This document shows positions 36,101 to 47,800 of a stretch of DNA of 64,000 nucleotides, piece after piece. Below the pieces are notes generated by a model, which worked only from the letters and a program-made list of their open reading frames with translations, was not told the origin of the DNA and ran no database searches. The stretch's first letter is position 1; the number at the start of each line of letters is the position of its first letter. Origin of the DNA: Mercenaria mercenaria (taxonomy: Eukaryota; Mollusca; Bivalvia; Venerida; Veneridae); the NCBI RefSeq assembly GCF_021730395.1, contig NC_069363.1:23968001-24032000 (forward strand). The letters run 5' to 3'. The translations under genes and the position numbers were made by a program.

Positions 36101-37788
36101 AACAATAAAAAGCATAGTATGAAAGCTGGAAATATACTCGTAGAAAACATATAACTCCCGGTTTTCCCTTTATAATTAAATTCCGACAGAAGTAACAAGG
36201 CAAGAAAAGAAGAGATTGGAGTCATTATTTAAACGAAGACTCCTATAGCATCTGATGTGGAGAAATTAGAGGAATCTGCTGACTTTTCATTGTCTAGAAA
36301 TATAAACAATCTTTTGGGTAAAACGGAAAAACCTACAAGTATTGAACATTAAGGGCCTAATGTAAGTCTCTGTTAGATTTTGATTTGTTGGTTAACATGT
36401 GATGGTGACTCAGTAAAGGTGATGTGGCGTCTTTCCAGTTCTTATAGTAGAATAAGACCTTAGATGCCGATCCGGATATTACCAGCATTCCAGGCATGGG
36501 AACATACCTGGATAGAACCAATGACCTGCAATGTCTGCAAGGACATTAAATAAGTAAAATTATTTTGGAAACTTTAAAAAGGCCGCGTCCATGAAGAATA
36601 AAATTTGTTGTATACCAAAACGCTTAAAAACTTCTCGTAGGCAAGAATGTATTCAAACAATTAATAAATAAGTTACAATAAATGTAGTTTGAATAGTTAG
36701 ACATAATCTGAGTTTAAAGTTTGTTTACCCTTTAGCCAGATAAGAATCAGCAATAATGTATGGTTTAATGAACACTAAAGGCAAGATAGGAGAACGTTGA
36801 ATGATCACTGGGCCGACAAAAGGCAAGATAGGGGAACGTGGAATGATCACTGGGCCGGCATTTTTCTTGCCATTTTGGAAGTCATTTGCTGATGACAATG
36901 GTTATAACCAGAAAATCAGTTATTTAAAGTTGGAATTCGCCATATAATCTTATTTGCAGATGTTAAGATACACAAACTAGAATCTTCCAATTTTGATCAT
37001 TTACTGTGTATTCAACGATATATTAGTCTACCGATATGTGCATTCATGGGAGATGTATTATTTGGTCTTGTTGTCCGCCTCTCTGTCTGTCATCATTTTA
37101 CAAAGCTGCGTAAAAATATCGTCATAAATAGAGTTATTACATGGTCCATATGTTTTGCTTTATCTATTGTTAGGCTTATGCTAGTAGTCTTCAAAATACA
37201 TTAGAAAGTTTTCATATTATCTGAGGACAGGCCCACAGACTGACCGACAGAGAAAGCAATCATATGGACGACAGCGCTAAAAATCACATTCTGTGATTAT
37301 TCAGTTCAAGTGACTATTAAGATAATGGACCCATAATGGCACTGCTATTTCGGCATTTTTTGGCTGTGAATGTAGCTCATGCGGGGAATGCTTTAGGTGA
37401 CAATCGGAAAAGAGTGAAGTCACACTCGGTGAATGCATAACATAACTGAACGGAAATTACCGATTGTCATTACTTTAAGTGATATATTCGGTAAAATAGG
37501 AATTTCAAAGTTTTCGCAGTGCTAAAGAAAATGAAAAATAATGGGAGCATAATCTCATATAAAAGTAAAAAGTCGCAGTAGTGTCACTGGAAGCAAAGTA
37601 AACACAATCAAAACTTTCGGAAATGATATTAAGTATCACCAGCTGTCTGTCAGTCCGTCAGTCTGCGAGTCTGTTTTCGTATAAATAAAGAACACCACCG
37701 AAGGGTGAAAACTACACCTGAAGCAAGATGCCTTTCTAGTCTGAGGATCACAGATCAAAACATTCTTAAGTTATTGAGCGGAACTTAA
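33197..37788. other. Gene-poor stretch of 4.6 kb
   Basis: No supported exon. Visible items are a perfect 18-bp palindrome AGAAATGTCGACATTTCT at 33943, and an imperfect direct duplication of about 45 bp at 36778-36861 (GGCAAGATAGGAGAACGTTG, then GGCAAGATAGGGGAACGTGG). The rest is AT-rich sequence in which I see nothing. Confidence 0.45.
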
Positions 37789-37848
37789 TTGCTAAAAGAC
37801 AAAGTCGCCATATGACCTATAATTGTGTCGGTGTGAAGTTAAACCCAA

Positions 37849-37880
<32 letters not shown>
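37789..37880 (+). repeat. 3' fragment of RUDI-like SINE with A tail
   Basis: AAGTCGCCATATGACCTATA and GTGTCGGTGTGAAGTTAAAC, followed by a run of about 30 A, match the 3' end of the SINE copies at 8500 and 48806. The head is absent. Confidence 0.75.
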
Positions 37881-37883
<3 letters not shown>

Positions 37884-39108
37884 AAAAAGAAAAAGACAGG
37901 CTCATGACCAGCATCATCACATAATACAGCATCATAATGACCATAAACCTAAAAATAAGGGTTCTAGTGATTGTTTTTTTTATTATATACCTATATAAAT
38001 TCTGTAAGAAAATCGGCTTGTATTCCACAATAAAATATGAACAGACAGACAAAAATTCCGTATTGTACCTTTTAAATTCCGTATTGTACCTCCGTATTGT
38101 ATGCTGCCGGACTATTTTCATTAATATGCATGACCCGAAACATTTCTATAAATAGCGCACATTAAAACTTCACTAAGTTCAATTTAATATCGATAAACAT
38201 TGAAGATTTCGTTCAAGAACAAAACAAGAATCAAAATGGTAAAGGTATATAATAAAAGGGTCATTACTCACATTTCACTGTGAGTAAATCAATTATTTAC
38301 TAATTTCGTGTTCCTATACTACAAAAACAACAACAACAACAGGTTTTAGGTAACAGGCATTAGTATTTGGCAGCATTTCAATCGACATGTATTGGCAGCA
38401 AAAATATATATTATATTATATAAAAGCGGTACATAAAGCTACTTCTTAGATATTAAGTAGCGAAGTGTCTTTAACACATCAGCACTTGAATGTTATTTTT
38501 ACGTACATAACTCCATGTATCCGAATAAGAATTGTTCACATTATCCATAAAGGTTATGAATGTTCTGCGTCATTATATAGATCCTGAGGGCGGCAAATGT
38601 TCCAATAGTAACTGCTTCTAAAACTACTTATTACGTAAAATTCCATTCAAGTTTATTGTTAATTGTTCTGTAGGAGATATAAATAGTAGGAACATGACCA
38701 ATGTGATGTGTCTGGCATCAGTATCTGAAAAAGACTAACTACATATGTTAAATATAATGTCAAAATTAAGCAAAGACACAATATCAAAACGTATGCAGCA
38801 GTTCTTTGCAACTGAAAAAGAAACAAACTTCATCATTACTGAAGAGACTGTAGACTTGCTTGATGCTGAAAGAGGGAGGGTGGGAGGGTTTGTACGCAAC
38901 AAAAACAACTTCGGTGTGTAACTGCCAAATACCTAGCCTCGAGTGATTGACAAAGGCGAAATCCCCAATAAATAACGCTATAGAAAATCGCTCAATCGAA
39001 ACAAAGAAGCGCGAAATTATCAAACCTTGAAAAACATAGACTAGCTTAAAACCCAAAATAGACTAGCAACCACATACTAGTAACAGCGAAAAACGTAAAT
39101 AATTTTAT

Positions 39109-39260
39109 TTATAACAGTAGCTCGATCTGGTACTTTGTATTCGGCTCTCGTGGATTTTGCAAGATCGGATCACACTCGGCGCTTGCGCGCCTCGTGAGAT
39201 CCGATCTAGCAAAATCCACTCGAGCCGAATACAAAGTCCCAGATCGAGCTACTGTTATAA
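39109..39260. repeat. Near-perfect 150-bp hairpin
   Basis: Arms of about 72 nt run from TTATAACAGTAGCTCGATCT to its mirror AGATCGAGCTACTGTTATAA, with only a handful of mismatches and a tiny TTGC-type loop. It includes TGTATTCGGCTC and GATCGGAT mirrored blocks. It has no ORF of its own. The small divergence between arms suggests recent formation or ongoing arm correction. Confidence 0.9.
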
Positions 39261-40099
39261 TAACCCTATTATATTAACAGTCACTGTGACCTTTGACAAA
39301 CTGATTTCAAAGTCTAAAGATATCATATATTGCCCATTTGCAATGTACAATTGCCGACTTTATTACAAAACTTTGAATATTTCATCAGAAAATGACGTTT
39401 TAATACGGAAAATTACAGAAATCCATATTTTTGCTCTGAAGGCACTTATTAACATTTAGTTGTTATTTCATCCATTATGTATGCTATTAATTTTCACAAT
39501 ATAGCTCAATCTAACTACAACGTAAGATATTTTCATTTTTTATACATCAGTTACTACAGTGTGGTAGCAAATGCATAAAAATATGTAAATGAAAACTATA
39601 TCGCAAGGAATGTATGCTCTTTTAACGGTCGGGGTACGGTCTTTCGGCCCGTAGGTCAACCGCCTCACAGCGCATTATTTTTTAATCTGCGACATATGCC
39701 ATCCTGTTTCAATTCGTGACGACATTGCATTTTTTTAATATTAATATTTAGTAAAATTTACGATGACATGGCAATATCTTTTAAATTCGTGAGCGGTCGG
39801 ATGTGGCAGTATTGCGACAACTTAGGTTCGAGACCCCAGCAGACTGTTCTTCCTTGTAACCTTATGTCGTATTGTAGTTATTTCTGCTTAGAAAATTCTA
39901 GCTGAAAATACCTTTAGAAAAGTTACGTTACAACATCTTTGACATTTGTACATTTTTGTCCTGCATACGGGAAGGGATGGATAATTAAAGGTTTTCAAAA
40001 CAAGAATTTGTAACGTCCCCCTCCCCCTCCTAAGGACATTTTTTTACAAAACATACAGCATGCAGATACAGCTTCTTCTTAACAAGAGCTCGTAGAACA

Positions 40100-40540
40100 C
40101 GAAATGCCCCCTTGATGATAATATAATTCCTTCGCATCTAAACTCCAAACAATGATTTCATTCAACGACAAATCAATACTTGAGATATATAATTTCTTAA
40201 ACATTGAAGACTGAAACTGTATGCTATTATGCAGCAAGATCGTTTTCTGTACGTCACAATTATGACGTCAGAGCGTCAAACGTTATGGCGGAGCGCTGGA
40301 AAAGACAACCACGTTAAACAAGTAAATATTTGGTTGAGGTTATCAAGGATACAAAAAATAACCCTTGAAGTCGTATACGGTGTAATTCAAACACTGATTT
40401 TCTCGTGAATAAAAGCATTACTTGTCCTTCAAATGCGTATTATAATATCACTTGTGCTGCGTCGCCTTCGCATCTGAACTCCAAACAATGGTTTAAATCA
40501 CGACAAGTCATTGTTTGAGATATATCATTTCTCTTAAATG
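40100..40540. repeat. Dispersed repeat, copy 2 of the 26.1-kb pair
   Basis: It contains GTCACAATTATGACGTCAGA, GCGTCAAACG, GTTATCAAGGATAC, AATAAAAGCATTACTTG and two TCCAAACAATG blocks (40146 and 40480) in the order seen at 26097-26400. It is longer because the TCCAAACAATG segment occurs at both ends in the same direction. Confidence 0.6.
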
Positions 40541-41259
40541 GTCTTATTTTGTGCATCTCATAGATTACGGCTTAAAAGATAGACTAAAGATACATGTATA
40601 CTTTAATTACAATAAAAGACAACAAAACAAGCTTGGTATGGTTTTCAGTGTATTTGTAATAAAGATGGCAAAAATATTACCGGGCGATGCCTTCTGGCTG
40701 CAAGACTGTTGTATATAATTTATTATCACATCCTAAAATCGAATGAAATGCAATATCAATGGACATATATTATTTTCATTTCACTGATTTTTATTTGCAA
40801 ATCAAATCGTTTGAATTTCAAATACAAATATGAGACAGACACGAAATGTATAGCAAGAGGGACAAGATGGCCCTTTGTCACTTACTAATTACTTTGAATA
40901 AGCAGCCTGCAGATTAAGCGGTGAATCTAAGACCAATATAGAGAAATTCTGACCGTCTCCCGGTAGCATTGGGTTTTTGACAAGTCTTTATATTTTTTAA
41001 CACTTTTCAACAGTTTCTTAGAGTCTCCACTATATACATACAGGGTACAGGAAACCATGTCTTCTCACAAAACAGATTATATTTTCACTCTTTGAAGGGT
41101 CACCCAAAATCATCCTTGTGAATTAAGTTGCATATTCCACAAAAAAACCCAACCCATTCAACTCAATAAAGATAGCTTCAACCTTGAGTTATATGTAAGA
41201 CCGAACTGCACTTCACATCGGAACTGTTTTAACATTTGCATGTTACTCAAATCTGTTAT

Positions 41260-41650
41260 CATGTCTCACAATTTTGCAGTGACATATCAGATTTTTTTTA
41301 TATATATTAGTTTGTGGGTGGGGAGGATTAACAACGTCCTCTTGCGGGCATGCTTCTGACGAATCAACAAACGACTGTCACCCAACGAATATTTGTGTTA
41401 GATCTGACTAGTGGTTTAGGAGGAGATATCGTCTGAAATTTTTTTGTTATATTTAGCTCTTGCGACCCCTTTGTGCAAGCAGTGAAACCATTTGAACAAC
41501 GGTCGAAGAAGAATCCAAGTCAACTTTCAACAAGTAGTTTCAGTGGAGATGTTGTTGACACCAACAGACGGACGGACGGACGAATACACAGACGAACGTC
41601 GAGTGATCATAATAACAAACCTTGAACAATATGTGCTCTGGTGCGCTAAA
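41260..41650. repeat. Worn dispersed repeat with (GGAC)n segment
   Basis: GTTTAGGAGGAGATATCGTC, TTGTGCAAGCAGTG and AACAGACGGACGGACGGACG, followed by GTGATCATAATAACAAACCT and ATATGTGCTCTGG. The end resembles in reverse the GAGCACAAAGTGCTC end of the element at 2998. The assignment to one superfamily is from general appearance. It may lie in the 3' UTR of the TRPA1 gene. Confidence 0.5.
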
Positions 41651-41867
41651 ATGTATTCATAGCAATGTTAAACAAGTAAAATGATATTTCAGATCTGACA
41701 TATCAGACTTAAAGTTCAAAAAGAGGGCGTTCAATGTCCAGTAATCGCCTCTTATGTTCAAACTTCCACCACATTCATATGCACGTTCAAACATTTTATC
41801 ATTCAAGATCAAATTCTCGATATATTCAAAGCAGTGATGCTTGTTCTTCAAGCAATTTGCACTACTG

Positions 41868-44800
41868 TCAATTATCGACGCTCATACTCTGCTTCCACTG
41901 AGACACTACGGCGCTCTGTCGTACGAGATTATGTCTTGCTGGAGCCCATTTAGAGGCATTTTGTAGGTTACCAGGTATGTCAAAGGATTCGGAATACCCT
42001 TCATCATGGTTTTCTTCCTCTGTGTGTATCTCCATTTTCTGTACAATCAAGCGCATTAACTCGTACTGCTTGTTCATGTTGGCCGATATTTCTTTAATTC
42101 TGCAATGGGAATGTAACTATTAATAGCGAAAATATATTTCATAAAATGTTTAAAAAGTATTGTATTTCATAAATAAGAGCCGTTACAGGAGACAGCGCAC
42201 TCGACAACTTCGATGCTAGATAGTGAAATAGCGAACATCTGAGATGGCTGGAGCTATCTCTTGAGTGTGTAAACTCCAATACGGATGAAGATATTAGACA
42301 ATATTTTAAAACTGGGTCAAATGTAATTAGTAATAATAGAGATATATATTGAGAATGTATAAAACATTAACAACGTATGCAAGTGACAAAATTCAATATT
42401 TCCACAAGTGTAATGCACCAGCTGTCATATGGTGTGGCTAATAATGAGTAACAAGTTTTTAACAAGTTTTTAAGTTTGAATTAAATCCATTTAGTAAAGC
42501 AAACGTTATGAGTTAAGGTCCTTGTGTCATACAATATGGGTGATGATATGGAACGACTGTTTGACTCAAATCCCTTCTGTTATAGAGGTATACTGCAATG
42601 CATCACAATTAATTTGACGTTCTAAGTAAAAAGGGGGCATATTTCATGACAAACTGGTTCCAGAGTTATGAACCTTATGCCATGTGGTGTTGATGAGGTT
42701 GGAGAACAACTATTAAAATTGAATCAAATCCATACAGGAATAATAGAGATATAGTGAAAGTGCACCAAAACGTTATTCAGGCAGTTGTGTAAACACGTCA
42801 TGTTGAATATGCTTTGAATAAACTAAGTTTCAATGTTTTCAGCTGCATGCTAGTGAATAAAAATATACAGTTGGCTAAAATAAATATTTCAGTATACCTC
42901 TTTTTCTGCTTGTACAGTTCCTCATACACCAAGGCATTGTGAGACAGTGATTTGTCTCCATCTCCCTCAAACGTGTCTCCGATGAATGACATTTTAGACA
43001 GCAACTGTAAAAGAAAAAAGTAAGACACATTATCTCTCAAGCTAGATTAACATACAGTTATTACACTTAATAATAACATTTCATGACGATATCTTATGAG
43101 ATACTTGAATTCATTAATTCATACGAATTCATATTTATAAAAAGGCTCAAATTCAGGGCTCAGAGTTATTTCGTTCACTTTTATTGTCACTTTTAGGATC
43201 CCAGAATTACGCATTATAAGTTATACATGTTTAAATGGAAACCAAGTATTTGTTAGAGCAAGTACTCTTTGTAAAACAATATAGTCGAGACCAGTCAGAA
43301 GAAATGTCCTCCTTAACAGTCAGAACGACTTTCTATGAATATCACAGGAGTACGAAGGTATAAACAGGTGGATAGTTAGTCGAGAATTCATTTAGCGCGG
43401 ATGCAGTGGTCCATTGGTGATACTGTCAGACTCCGAAACCCTTCAAACTAAAAGTACTAACATTGGGACAAGAATCCCGTGTATAAGCGCTTTACACCTG
43501 GAGGGAAGCTTCTGGAATTAGGACGTTTTCTTTCTCTACAACTAGAATTAATAAAAACTTTCTAGAGGAGTTGCTCATACTGGTTTGCGGTGGCGGCTAT
43601 AAATAAGCTTACAAACAAACAAATGAGATTATCTATTCGGTATGCAGCAACTGATGTAGACACTTCGAGGATTCAACGAATAATTTATCGCAGTACCTTG
43701 ATATCAAACTATTTCAATTACTTTCAAGGCGGAGAAGATGTTCAAGCTTCATAGAGCTAAAAGGGTTGCAGTGTCGTAAGTAGATAAAGAGTTGAGCTAT
43801 AGGACGAAGCTATATATGTTTATGGTAGTTGAATGCTATAAACGATAACACATTTGACCTGAACTTTGAAAAACTGAGACAAATATAAGAAATTTAAACA
43901 CTATTCAGGCAATAATCGAATTCTAGCTTACATACACAATATTCAACATTACTGGCGTTGATGAGCCAAACTATTGTGGTTATACCTTTATGATAATTGA
44001 ATAAAATCTATGATAACCTATATGGGCTAATTTACCGTGTTGTAGCTTAAATTAAGAAGACATGGGCTGAATATCCTTACGATAGTATTCGTATATTACT
44101 GATATTGTTGATTCAAAAACATAGTCTGACGGGAATTACAGTTCAAGCTTAACACCATTACTGATTAGTTGTATGTTATTATTTTAAAACAGTAGTTATT
44201 TGCATGATCCCAGAAATCATTGAACTCAAAGTATAAGTCATTTGAACATCATTGGTACACGAATCCAAAAGGTGAGTTAGCCAGTGACAATTTATATATA
44301 TGAGATATGTAGGTCTCGCGAGTTCTACAGTTTAACAAAAGGCATTCAACATAGTTTGTCAGCTAGTGACTCTAAGACATAGTCACCTAAGCGATTTGAC
44401 CCTTTTATTGATCAATATGTAATCAGACTGTAGGCCCTTCCCTGGCATATAAAAACATATCTTGACAATAATTCTATCATATAGTATGCCTGATTTTACA
44501 AAAGTAATACATTCGACACAAATAAAAAGTACCTTTGAGAGAACGCTGGCACACTTATTCGGGTAATACGTATACTCTGACTTATCAACCATTTCCAAAA
44601 TCCGAAATGGCAATTTACGTTCCAAGTCTGTGTGCAGTTCTACCTAAAAGCGAAGTTAAATAACCACGATTAGCAATAAGATCAGCCTGCTTGCATATAT
44701 TTTTGCCCAAATCGTAATCATGAATGCGAGTATGTCATTTGGGTTAATTCATCGACTGAATATCATCTTTAACTAAAACAATACTGCTAATGAAGAGATA

Positions 44801-47800
44801 AATAATTTTTGACTGCTTAAGAATAAAATACATACCACAAACACTTTTGTCGTGACAATTGCATTGCATGTCTATTGTGTTTTCAAAAGGACAAAATATG
44901 TTGTTTCAATACACTCTAGTGAAATGATGAATAATAAATCACACATCATCGTTACCTGCATGGCAAGTCGCTTCAATGTTGCATTCTTCTGTACCGACTC
45001 TATATCACCTACAGCCAAACCAATCTAAACAAAGATTAAATATACAAAAATATAGACGAATTTTGACATTCAAATTGCTATGAAACAGACAAAAAGAATA
45101 AAGTTAGTAAGTAAAACAAACTTAATTTCACTTCTAAACCATAAGTATTCAAACGCGATAGCAACTCTTTGAAACATTTATCAGTGGCACAAAAAATCAA
45201 GAAAAGAAACAAACTGGAAATATCTTGAATAAATATAACTTACTAATAGGTTCATCAGGAGGATTGGCATCAGAAGAACGAATATGACAAGTAAGAAGAT
45301 TGTCGCCCCTCCAAAGTATAGTGACTTTGTATCGTCATCGGTGTATGGATCACTGAAACTCGCCATGAAGTCTAGCTCAAACATCATCATGGACGTCCTC
45401 AACAAGGACAGACCGGGCGACGAAAATGCATGGTTGCTCTAGAAATGTAAGAAAGATATATTGTTGTGTGATATCGTATCTTTAAAAACAGAATGACTGT
45501 AAACATTAACCTCTTTCGAAATATCTGAAAACATTATAATCATGATTTTTTCTCACCGGTATGAACACTTGAAGTTGATTTTAATTTACAGTGTCCCTCG
45601 TATACATCCAAAGAACTAATGTTAAGTAATCATACATCATTTACAAAGTATGGAATCAGAACATATCATATCCTATATTTTCCCCCGTTTAATTACATTC
45701 GTTAACGCTAGTTAACCTGTTTAACTTTAACGAAAGCGTGGAAAATAGCACCTTTGAAAAAGTAATGAAACCTCTTCGGCTTACCTATTAACTTCGGATA
45801 CATTTTTAAGATACTGTTCTAATTGAATGTTCTGTAAAAGGGGATATACAACCTAAACCTCTACTGAGAAGCAATAAAAAAGCGATGCTAAGACGATGCG
45901 GATACTAATTGAATGAATACAGGAGCGTGAAGAATGCAATGCCGAAGGCGACGTAGTACATTACGTTGTTGATTACAACCACTTTGAGAAGAATAAAGAA
46001 TTTCGTGCTTTTTACTGATGCGCTAAAAGCGATCCCAAAGGAATAGAAAAAGTGGAAACTCCACAGGTCGCCCAACACGACAAAATGAAAATGTTGCAGG
46101 CTAGGTTTGACTAAAACCATGAGGAGAGATATACGTAAGGCGAAAGAGAGACCTGCCTCCGTATTGATAAACATTGAGGAAACCATACTGATGGCTATGG
46201 AGATAGTAACATGTTTACTGGGAAGAAAGAAGAAAGAAAAACTGAAGACGGTGGGGATATCTACCTCTTTTTTGAGAGGCGTTGAATGCGACAACGATGT
46301 TTACCTCTTTATTGAAAAGCATGAAGCAAGCCAAAAATAAAGGTGACAATGAAACCTACCTATTTATTCAGACACATGATGCAAGTCGAAGTGATATCGA
46401 CAACGATACATACATTTTCACTGAGAAGCATGGAGAAAACCATGCTGAATGTAACAACGATACGTACCTCTTTATGGAGTAGCATGAAGAAGGCCATGCT
46501 GAATGCTATCAGGAGAATGGAGAACACTAACAACACCTGTACCAGTGTTTTAAGGATTTCAAGGAACATCACAACATAGATTCCAAAAAAATCAAATCTG
46601 AAATTTATGTAAAATGATATTCATATTTCGTCATAATAGCAAGGCATTCCCTGTATTATCAAGCTTTGACAAAAACGTTCCTACACGGTTTCTATGTCTG
46701 AATTAATATTGAAAGATAGCTGGTAGATTAAAAGGAAACTTATACCCGACGGTGTCGGTTTGCTATACAACTGAATGACTCAAATAACCACTATTGTGAT
46801 CTTAAATTAAAAAATTCAATAGTCATAGAAATCTGACCTTTGTAGATAAAGTAGACAATTGAACCAGGCTAAGAATACAGCTATGGCACCGGCCTCCCAT
46901 TGCCAGCTAACGGTAGTATTGCCTATAAAAGGTGCAATATAGATCACTGCTGATCCATACAATACCCACTCAATGGCGTTCGTTAAGTCTTGAAGATACT
47001 TTTTCCGCTATCAATAGAAAACAAACTTATGTCCTTTAGTGATGACTACAAGGAAATGATAAATGTACTGAAAACCTATATATTTTAAGTCTGCGTATTT
47101 GCAATATTCAAAGGTTGTATATTCACCAAACAAAAATGATTTTTAAAGTATTGTGTGTTGAAATCCTGCATCAGAATTACATAACGGGTAAATCAGAAGT
47201 TCTCTTAATTATTTTTGAACATTTAAACATTTACAAATAAAATATTGCACTATTTGTAGTGCGTGTATATACATGTATAAATCCTGTCCTCTCCACATAA
47301 CTTTGTTTTGCGTATTCATATGAGAACTGGCTTCTTAAAATAGCTTACCTGCTGAATAAGCTGTACTATTTCTTTCAGCATGTTCAAAGAACAGAATATC
47401 AACACGAAGTAAACAGAGACTTTTTGCATTGGATTAAACTGTAAGAAAAACAAACAAACAAAAAACAACAACTATAAACGTGTATTTAATATACTTGAAT
47501 ATTTTTCATATGAAATTCAAAAACTTCAAGGATTTTGACTAGTGTTATAACTACTTCGAAATAGTTGCAGAGAATAATTAATTCGATTTAAAAGACTAGG
47601 CCATCAGAACTATGATAAACGAAAAATGTTTAATTCATGTTAGTACTTTTTATTAAAACGGCATCTTCTTTTCTGTTAATCGTATACCTATTGAGCAGTT
47701 CAAACAAAATACTGGTGTTTACTTGTTACATAATGTTACAAGGAATACAAATTGTTGTTTTATCAATTAGCATGAAATGGACACCTCCTTGCGGTAATCA

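Noticed and set aside
39640-39860. A B-box-like GGTTCGAGACCCC near 39826, suggesting a tRNA or SINE.
   Set aside because: No matching A box at the right distance, no foldable cloverleaf and no second copy.
45905-46294. A 129-codon minus-strand frame with hydrophobic stretches that resembles an alternative S5 exon of TRPA1.
   Set aside because: Exon 20 (46468-46597) joins exon 21 in phase and matches the family. This tract aligns with decayed copies of the exon 20 end and has no good acceptor.
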